A DNA stretch of 11,423 nucleotides. Source: Robiginitomaculum sp. GTDB taxonomy: Bacteria > Pseudomonadota > Alphaproteobacteria > Caulobacterales > Maricaulaceae. Shown here piece after piece: positions 6,901 through 11,423 of this stretch; the first letter of the stretch is position 1; the number at the start of each line of letters is the position of its first letter. A program made the position numbers and the translations under genes. The notes beneath the pieces are model-generated. The model ran no database searches. It was given only the letters and a program-made list of their open reading frames with translations, and was not told the DNA's origin. The stretch is from NCBI GenBank assembly GCA_002733485.1, contig NVVU01000029.1:15991-27413 (forward strand), in the 5' to 3' direction.

Positions 6901-7761
6901 ATGACAGAGCTTCCAAAAACCCCCGCTGGCCTAGGTGAAATCGCGGCGCAATATGATGCGCTTTTGTGTGATGTCTGGGGGGTGGTGCATAATGGCAAAG
7001 CGGCCTTTGCGGCGGCCACCAACGCGCTGACACAATTTCGCCGCTCCGGCGGCATTGTGGTGATGCTGACCAATGCGCCTCGTCCATCCACTGAAATCCC
7101 GGCACAGTTTGCAGCGCTGGGCGTACCTGATGAATGTTGGGACGGGATTGTGACTTCGGGCGATGCCACCAAAGCTATGTTATCGCAAAGCGCGCCCGGC
7201 CCGGCGTTCAAGCTCGGCCCGTCCAAGGATGATCGCCTTTATGATGGCACCGGCATGGCGTTTGCAGAACTGGAAGAGGCAAAGCTGATCTCCTGTACCG
7301 GGTTTTATGATGATAACCGAGAAACCCCGGGGGATTATGATGACCTGCTAAAACGCGCGGCGGCGCTGAACCTTCCCATGATTTGTGCTAACCCGGACAA
7401 GGTGGTTCATTTTGGTGACCGGCTGATTTATTGCGCTGGGGCTTTGGCCGAAAACTATGCCGCTCTTGGGGGCAAGGTGGTCTATACGGGTAAACCCCAC
7501 GATGCCATCTACCAGCTTTGCTATGAACGTCTCGCTGCCTTGCGAGGTCAGCCGATAGACAAAAGCCGCATTCTGGCCATTGGGGATGGCCTGCCCACCG
7601 ACATTCTGGGGGCGGCTTCACAATCTTTGGATTGTTTGTTTGTTACCGGAGGCATTCATGGGGCGTATTTTTCGGGCGGTGTCTATGCAGAGGAAGTGGG
7701 GCAGTTATTGCAGGATCATCAAACCCGGGCGCGTTATGCCATATCGTCTTTGTGCTGGTGA
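6901..7761 (+). CDS. TIGR01459-type HAD superfamily class IIA hydrolase
   Basis: Predicted HAD phosphatase of 286 residues; the family's physiological substrate is unknown to me. Motif I is LCDVWGVVHNG: Asp24 is the nucleophile, and Trp26 stands where many HAD phosphatases have a second Asp, a pattern I recall as typical for this subfamily. Motif II is Thr57 in VMLTNAPRP, motif III is Lys198 in YTGKPH, and motif IV is GDGLPTD (228-234, Asp229 and Asp234). The region between motifs II and III is long enough for the class IIA (NagD-like) cap. The ATG at 6901 has no convincing ribosome-binding site; a leaderless transcript is possible. It is divergent from thiE and its stop is only 13 bases from the convergent pseudokinase gene. 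In many alphaproteobacteria I recall such genes next to ribF, which is not seen here. Confidence 0.88.
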   Translation: MTELPKTPAGLGEIAAQYDALLCDVWGVVHNGKAAFAAATNALTQFRRSGGIVVMLTNAPRPSTEIPAQFAALGVPDECWDGIVTSGDATKAMLSQSAPGPAFKLGPSKDDRLYDGTGMAFAELEEAKLISCTGFYDDNRETPGDYDDLLKRAAALNLPMICANPDKVVHFGDRLIYCAGALAENYAALGGKVVYTGKPHDAIYQLCYERLAALRGQPIDKSRILAIGDGLPTDILGAASQSLDCLFVTGGIHGAYFSGGVYAEEVGQLLQDHQTRARYAISSLCW

Positions 7762-7774
7762 ATGCGTTTCGACC

Positions 7775-8872
7775 CTAGGCGCTTTTGGCCAGTTTTAACT
7801 TTCTGGCATGCGTAGAGCTCATACTGGCCTGAATGGTTTCGGCCAGTTTGGCGACATCCAATGGCTTGGTCAGATAGGCATCCATCCCCGCCTCCAGCAC
7901 TTTGGCAGGCATTTCCGGTCGCACATCCGCAGTTAGCGCAATTACCGGCACCAGCGCCGAAATTTCGTCATCCAGTTCGCGGATTTTCTGACAGGCCTCC
8001 ATGCCGTCCATTTGCGGCATGTGCAGGTCCATCAAAACCATATCAAAACGGCTGGTCCGAACCGCTTCAACCGCTTCGATGCCATTGGCAACCAGCTCAA
8101 AGTCATGGCCAAGCTTGTTTAAGATCAGTCCGATCAGGCGCTGATTAGCGCGGCTGTCTTCGGCAACCAGAATGCGGGCCGGATGGGTAATATTGCCGGT
8201 TTCCTCTTCAGGTTGTTCCACCAGAATGGTGAGCTGTCCACACTGCAATTGATTTTCATCCATGTCTAAACTGACCTCTCCACCCATCAGGCGCGCCAAC
8301 CGGCGGGTGATTTCCAGGACTTCCACATTGTCGCTCTCTTGTGCTGAGGTTCCGTTAAGGCGGGCGTTCGAGGTTATGGTAACGTGCAGGGTGTCTCCCC
8401 ATTGCCCTTCCTTTATATTGGCGGCCATGCGCAAGATGCCGTCTGAATGGCGGGCAATCAGATGGGCTGTCAGATTATAAACCGCCTGAGATAACCGCGC
8501 TTTGTCGCAATGGATTTTGGTGCCGATGTCGGGGGCAAATTCCAGGCTGAGCCCCAACCCCTTTGCCGCCGCAGAAGGGCGCAGACGCTCGACCATCACC
8601 AACAAGGCCTCGGTAATGCCAAAATATTCTTCCTGTACGCCCAGGGCGTCATTATTCAACTGTGCCTGATCAAGATGATTATCAATATGGACCAGCAATT
8701 CATGGCTGGCGCGCATGATGGCCTGAACATATTCTCTCTGGTCCTGTTCCAGTACAGTATCGTCAAGCAAATGCGCCATGCCCAGAATGTCCGTTAGCGG
8801 GGTGCGCATTTCACGGCTTATGCCCTCCAGATGAGAGGAAGGCTCATTATTATGATCGGCAGTGACGGGCAT
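7775..8872 (-). CDS. HisKA/HATPase-like pseudokinase fused to a receiver domain
   Basis: 365 residues, no signal or membrane segment, so probably cytosolic. Residues about 13-75 align with a HisKA dimerisation helix pair, but the H-box reads GISREMRTPL: Arg20 (CGT) replaces the phospho-accepting His. Residues about 85-222 align with a HATPase domain, yet the N-box Asn is apparently replaced (NLTAHLIA, 133-140), the DxGxG box is absent and the GLGL lid is unrecognisable; only the ITRRLARLMGGEV segment (188-200) remains typical. Residues about 232-350 are a complete receiver: Glu238-Asp239, Asp282 in LMDLHMPQMDG, Thr314 in ALTAD, Lys336 in LTKP. A basic tail follows. The ATG at 8872 has GGAGA six bases upstream. 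It probably cannot autophosphorylate and likely receives phosphate from another kinase or phosphotransfer protein; no partner is encoded nearby. The ORF is intact, arguing against a pseudogene. Confidence 0.88.
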   Translation of the reverse strand: MPVTADHNNEPSSHLEGISREMRTPLTDILGMAHLLDDTVLEQDQREYVQAIMRASHELLVHIDNHLDQAQLNNDALGVQEEYFGITEALLVMVERLRPSAAAKGLGLSLEFAPDIGTKIHCDKARLSQAVYNLTAHLIARHSDGILRMAANIKEGQWGDTLHVTITSNARLNGTSAQESDNVEVLEITRRLARLMGGEVSLDMDENQLQCGQLTILVEQPEEETGNITHPARILVAEDSRANQRLIGLILNKLGHDFELVANGIEAVEAVRTSRFDMVLMDLHMPQMDGMEACQKIRELDDEISALVPVIALTADVRPEMPAKVLEAGMDAYLTKPLDVAKLAETIQASMSSTHARKLKLAKSA

Positions 8873-8898
8873 GGGGTATCTCCGTATTTATACTAATT

Positions 8899-8904
8899 AT
8901 TATA
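8899..8904 (-). promoter_or_regulatory. Candidate -10 box for the pseudokinase gene
   Basis: On the minus strand an exact TATAAT lies 27 bases before the pseudokinase ATG, inside a markedly AT-rich stretch (about 8884-8945) that contrasts with the surrounding coding DNA. No good TTGACA-like -35 is seen at 17 or 18 bases (TATTTT or TTATTT only). In DNA this AT-rich a TATAAT may be fortuitous. The rest of the 190-base divergent gap (8873-9062) holds no gene I can support and no clear promoter for the antiporter. Confidence 0.3.
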
Positions 8905-9062
8905 AATAACGCATAAAGGGTAAAATAAATAATAATCCCTTAAAGGTTGTGAAAATGATGCTGATGCGTTCTGTGCCACCCCCTTTTCATTCTTTGGTTA
9001 GTCCGGCTATAGGTGTGCAGTGAAGCCGCTGTCTTGTTGTCAGGAGCCACATTGGAGTGTCC

Positions 9063-10040
9063 ATGCCAATTCTCGTGCATTTTCTCTGGCTAGCCGCCGG
9101 TGTTTTTATCCTTCTGTTTGCCGGTGATATTCTGGTGCGCGGTTCGGCGGCGCTGGCCCGCCGTTGGGGTGTGCCGTCCCTGATTATCGGCTTGACGGTG
9201 GTGGCGCTTGGTACCTCTGCGCCCGAAATGGTGGTTAGCGTCGGCGCCGTCCTCAAAGGGGCGCCGGGGCTGGCCATAGGCAATATTGTTGGCTCCAACA
9301 TTGCCAATATGTTGCTGGTGCTGGGTGTGCCGGCAATGATTGTGCCCATCGCCACCAATGCGCCGGGTACAGGACGTAACGTCATGTTTGCCTTGATGGC
9401 CTCTATCATACTGACGGTAATGTCCTTGAATGGTGTCATCAGCTTCTGGCAGGGCGCGGTGTTGTTCTCGCTGATTATCATTTATCTGGTCTATCTGTTT
9501 ACGCAGGCGCGCGCAGGCATGGAAATGGCCGCCGATATACAGGAGTTGGCCGATGTGGATCACATGCAGGGTCTGCCAGCCAGCAACGTAAAAATTGCGT
9601 TCTTTATTCTGGTAGGCATTATCGGCCTGCCTTTTGGCGGACATCTTGTGGGATCTCATGGGGTGGCCATTGCCGAGCAGATGCATGTGTCCAACGCCAT
9701 TATCGGCCTGACCATTGTGGCTATTGGCACCTCCTTGCCTGAACTGGCAACCTCGATCATTGCGGCCCTGCGCCGTCATGGGGATCTGGCAGTGGGCAAT
9801 GCCTTTGGCTCTAATATTTTTAATGTCTTTGCCGTTGGCGGTGCCTCGGCCATGGCGGGCAAACTGACGGTGCCGCCCAGCTTCATGCAATACGATTTCT
9901 GGGTGATGATCGGGGCCGGGGTACTGCTTGGCGGTTTTGCCTTGGCCAAACTTAAAATCGGCCGTCTTGCCGGCTTGTTATTGCTGGTTGCCTATGGGGC
10001 CTATCTGTTCGGGCTAATGGCCAGAGAAGGGCTGTTGTGA
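9063..10040 (+). CDS. CaCA-family Na+/Ca2+-type antiporter (YrbG-like)
   Basis: Inner-membrane cation/Ca2+ exchanger of about 325 residues with roughly ten hydrophobic segments in two inverted halves. Both alpha-repeats are clear: ALGTSAPE (48-55) with GNIVGSNIAN (73-82), and AIGTSLPE (220-227) with GNAFGSNIFN (245-254). The acidic residues Glu55 and Glu227 and the Asn/Ser around GSN form the ion site in this family. A hydrophilic loop near 147-172 (QARAGMEMAADIQEL...) separates the halves. The E. coli relative is YrbG; the transported ion is not proven there. The ATG at 9063 is chosen because GGAG (9054-9057) lies five bases before it; GTG at 9057, with AGGAG ten bases upstream, would add two residues. 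Its TGA stop forms a GTGA overlap with the SDR gene, so the two are probably translated together although no functional link is obvious. Confidence 0.9.
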   Translation: MPILVHFLWLAAGVFILLFAGDILVRGSAALARRWGVPSLIIGLTVVALGTSAPEMVVSVGAVLKGAPGLAIGNIVGSNIANMLLVLGVPAMIVPIATNAPGTGRNVMFALMASIILTVMSLNGVISFWQGAVLFSLIIIYLVYLFTQARAGMEMAADIQELADVDHMQGLPASNVKIAFFILVGIIGLPFGGHLVGSHGVAIAEQMHVSNAIIGLTIVAIGTSLPELATSIIAALRRHGDLAVGNAFGSNIFNVFAVGGASAMAGKLTVPPSFMQYDFWVMIGAGVLLGGFALAKLKIGRLAGLLLLVAYGAYLFGLMAREGLL

Positions 10041-10795
10041 GTGCGCCTGGCGTATTGATCACCGGTGCCGGGGCACGGGTGGGCAAAGCGCTGGCGCTGG
10101 CGCTGGGGGCGGATGGCTGGCGCGTGGCGGTGCATTACCGCCATTCTGCAGAACCGGCACAAGAGGTGGTTGCACAGATTATCGCTGACGGCGGACAGGC
10201 CGAGGCGGTGCAGGCGGACCTCACGGATCGTGAGGCGGTGGCTTCGCTTATTCCAAAGGCGATTAATGCCATCGGGCCAATCCAGGCGCTGATCAACAAC
10301 GCCTCTCACTTTGAAGACGACCGGCTGGAAAACCTTTCCCATGATCTGTGGGACACGCATATGGATACCCATTTGCGCGCGCCGTTGTTTCTGGCCTCGG
10401 CCTTTGCCGAACAATTATCCCAAAATGACACCGGGACCATCATCAATCTGCTCGACCAGCGGGTGCGTAAACCCAACCCCAGATTTTTCAGCTATTATCT
10501 TTCCAAGGCGGCCCTTAACTCCGCCACCCAGACCATGGCACAGGCGCTGGCCCCGCGCATTCGCGTCAATGCCGTGGCCCCGGGGCCTACCTTGCGCAAT
10601 GCCCGCCAGAGCGAAGCCGATTTTAATCGGCAGGTTTCGGCAACCCTGTTGGGTATTGGATCGCCGGTTGAAGAGATTGTGGCCGCAGTGCGCTATCTCT
10701 TGTCGGCCAGGGCGGTAACCGGGCAAACCCTGGTGGTGGATGGCGGCCAGCACCTTTTATGGCGCACGGCCGATGTGCAAGGCGTAGACGAATGA
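10037..10795 (+). CDS. Pteridine-reductase-like SDR oxidoreductase (FolM/PTR1 type)
   Basis: 252-residue short-chain dehydrogenase, NAD(P)H-dependent and probably cytosolic. The Rossmann glycine motif is TGAGARVG (9-16), with an Arg in the third part as in pterin reductases (TGxxxRxG), followed by HYRHSA (33-38), similar to the HYHRSA of protozoan PTR1. NNAS is at 87-90. The catalytic set reads Asp140 (NLLDQ), Tyr153 and Lys157 (YYLSK): Asp replaces the usual SDR Ser and the 13-residue Asp-Tyr spacing equals PTR1's Asp181/Tyr194/Lys198. The C-terminal VTGQTLVVDGGQHL (227-240) is standard. The GTG start overlaps the antiporter stop by 4 nt, and its own stop overlaps folB by 4 nt (ATGA). Neighbouring folB supports a role in reducing dihydrofolate, dihydrobiopterin or dihydromonapterin; the substrate is inferred. 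Confidence 0.87.
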   Translation: MSAPGVLITGAGARVGKALALALGADGWRVAVHYRHSAEPAQEVVAQIIADGGQAEAVQADLTDREAVASLIPKAINAIGPIQALINNASHFEDDRLENLSHDLWDTHMDTHLRAPLFLASAFAEQLSQNDTGTIINLLDQRVRKPNPRFFSYYLSKAALNSATQTMAQALAPRIRVNAVAPGPTLRNARQSEADFNRQVSATLLGIGSPVEEIVAAVRYLLSARAVTGQTLVVDGGQHLLWRTADVQGVDE

Positions 10796-11172
10796 ACATA
10801 CGGCAAAGCACCATTTTTGTGCGCGGTCTGCGCGTGGATGCCTCTATTGGAGTTTACCCGCACGAGCACGAAAGTACCCAGCCCATTTTTATTAATGTGC
10901 GCCTTGATCTGGGTGATACCCCGCCGCCAGTTGATGACCGTCTGGGCGAAACCATTGATTATGAGGCCGTTGCCAATCAGGCAAAGCTGCTGGCCAAACA
11001 GGGCCATGTGCAATTAGTGGAAACCCTGGCCGAGCGGCTGGCCAATTGGTGTCTGGAGGATCCACGGGTCAAGGCGGTTACCGTACGGATTGAAAAACCC
11101 AATGCCCTGGCCGCCGCCGATGCTGCGGGGGTGGAGATAACGCGGGTGTGCGATGGAAAAGAAACCCGTTAA
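10792..11172 (+). CDS. folB: Dihydroneopterin aldolase
   Basis: Converts 7,8-dihydroneopterin to 6-hydroxymethyl-7,8-dihydropterin and glycolaldehyde in folate synthesis; cytosolic, normally an octamer. The 126-residue length fits. Conserved positions line up with E. coli FolB: SIGVYPHE with Glu25 (E. coli Glu22), TIDYEAV with Tyr57 (Tyr54), the pterin-anchoring Glu77 in LVETLAERLA (Glu74), and Lys102 in IEKPNAL (Lys98). The start is ATG 10792, which gives a 4-nt ATGA overlap with the SDR stop. An in-frame ATG at 10759 would add an Arg-rich 11-residue extension lying wholly in the SDR gene and is not supported by the family's N-terminus. uvrC starts nine bases after the stop, in the same frame. 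Confidence 0.94.
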   Translation: MNIRQSTIFVRGLRVDASIGVYPHEHESTQPIFINVRLDLGDTPPPVDDRLGETIDYEAVANQAKLLAKQGHVQLVETLAERLANWCLEDPRVKAVTVRIEKPNALAAADAAGVEITRVCDGKETR

Positions 11173-11181
11173 ACTCGCGCT

Positions 11182-11423
11182 ATGACCAGCGCCGATGATT
11201 CACCACCGCCCTTAATCGGGGCGGCCCTGATTGCCGATCATGTGCGTCGCCTGCCGGCAAAACCCGGGGTTTATCGCATGATGGATGCCCATGGGGCGGT
11301 GCTGTATGTGGGCAAGGCCAAAAGCCTGAACGTGCGGGTTAAAAACTATACCCGTATTGATAAACAGCCCAGCCGCATTGCGCGCATGATTGTGGCCACC
11401 CGGTCGATGGAATTCATTGTTAC
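11182..11423 (+). CDS. uvrC: Excinuclease ABC subunit C, N-terminal part (3' truncated)
   Basis: The first 80 codons run off the right edge. UvrC makes the two incisions around a DNA lesion recognised by UvrA/UvrB. The visible part is the GIY-YIG nuclease domain, which makes the 3' cut: LPAKPGVYRMMD (24-35, Tyr31), VLYVGKAKSLNVRVKNY (40-56, with YVG at 42-44, Lys47 and Arg52), and RIARMIVATRSMEFIV (65-80), all in the usual UvrC order. The ATG is the first after the in-frame folB stop at 11170-11172, so the start cannot lie further upstream unless a GTG or TTG is used, and none occurs in between. No strong Shine-Dalgarno is visible, so expression may depend on translation of folB. The UvrB-binding and C-terminal RNase H-like and HhH domains lie outside the window. 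Confidence 0.96.
   Translation, partial: MTSADDSPPPLIGAALIADHVRRLPAKPGVYRMMDAHGAVLYVGKAKSLNVRVKNYTRIDKQPSRIARMIVATRSMEFIV

Noticed and set aside
7762..7774. Missing linker gene or frameshift between the HAD and pseudokinase genes
   Set aside because: Both frames end with proper stops 13 bases apart on opposite strands, and both proteins have full-length domains.
8873..9062. CtrA-type TTAA-N7-TTAA sites or a small gene in the antiporter-pseudokinase gap
   Set aside because: A single TTAA at 8940-8943 has no partner at the right spacing, and no open frame with a ribosome-binding site is present.
9090..9890. 266-codon open frame on the minus strand inside the antiporter gene
   Set aside because: Its translation is dominated by His, Gln, Arg and Gly with no motif; the plus strand encodes both alpha-repeats of a CaCA antiporter.
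10759..10791. N-terminal extension of FolB from the ATG at 10759
   Set aside because: The added residues are Arg-rich and overlap the SDR frame by more than 30 bases; the ATGA overlap at 10792 and the family N-terminus favour the later start.

Overview
The window looks like chromosomal DNA from a moderately GC-rich alphaproteobacterium. The evidence is gene content and order: a thiE - Sel1-repeat protein - efp - inositol monophosphatase run, folB next to uvrC, and a class IIA HAD protein of the TIGR01459 type. I recall these as common in that class, but the order or genus cannot be fixed by reading alone. There is no transposase, integrase, phage gene, CRISPR array, tRNA or rRNA.

Layout. (1) 1-344: the 3' end of a TPR-repeat gene, then a strong intrinsic terminator. 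(2) 455-2361, plus strand: asd (aspartate-semialdehyde dehydrogenase) and a RarD/EamA-type permease, overlapping by 1 nt. (3) 2442-6812, minus strand: thiE, a Sel1-repeat envelope protein, efp, a SuhB-type inositol monophosphatase and dapE, transcribed in that order with overlaps or short gaps, so probably one operon. (4) 6901-7761, plus strand: a HAD phosphatase divergent from thiE across an 88-nt gap. (5) 7775-8872, minus strand: a small kinase-like protein with a receiver domain. (6) 9063 to the window end, plus strand: a CaCA-family cation antiporter, a pteridine-reductase-like SDR, folB and the start of uvrC, all overlapping or nearly so. Intergenic DNA is short throughout; the longest gaps are 234-454 and 8873-9062.

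How the genes fit together. asd and dapE act in the diaminopimelate/lysine pathway (asd also feeds threonine and methionine) and lie on opposite strands around the permease gene. The SDR and folB form a probable pterin/folate pair: the SDR carries the Asp-x12-Tyr-x3-Lys catalytic spacing of pteridine reductases instead of the usual SDR Ser. EF-P supports translation of polyproline stretches; thiE belongs to thiamine synthesis; uvrC to nucleotide excision repair.

Most of the window is housekeeping, and I do not see a clear new multi-gene system. The most unusual item is the 7775-8872 protein. Its HisKA motif has Arg where the phospho-accepting His should be, its ATPase domain has lost the recognisable nucleotide-binding boxes, and its receiver domain keeps every key residue. 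It reads as a soluble pseudokinase-receiver fusion that must get its phosphate from elsewhere. A second candidate is a palindrome that exactly fills the 17-bp spacer of a possible leaderless promoter in front of the HAD gene.
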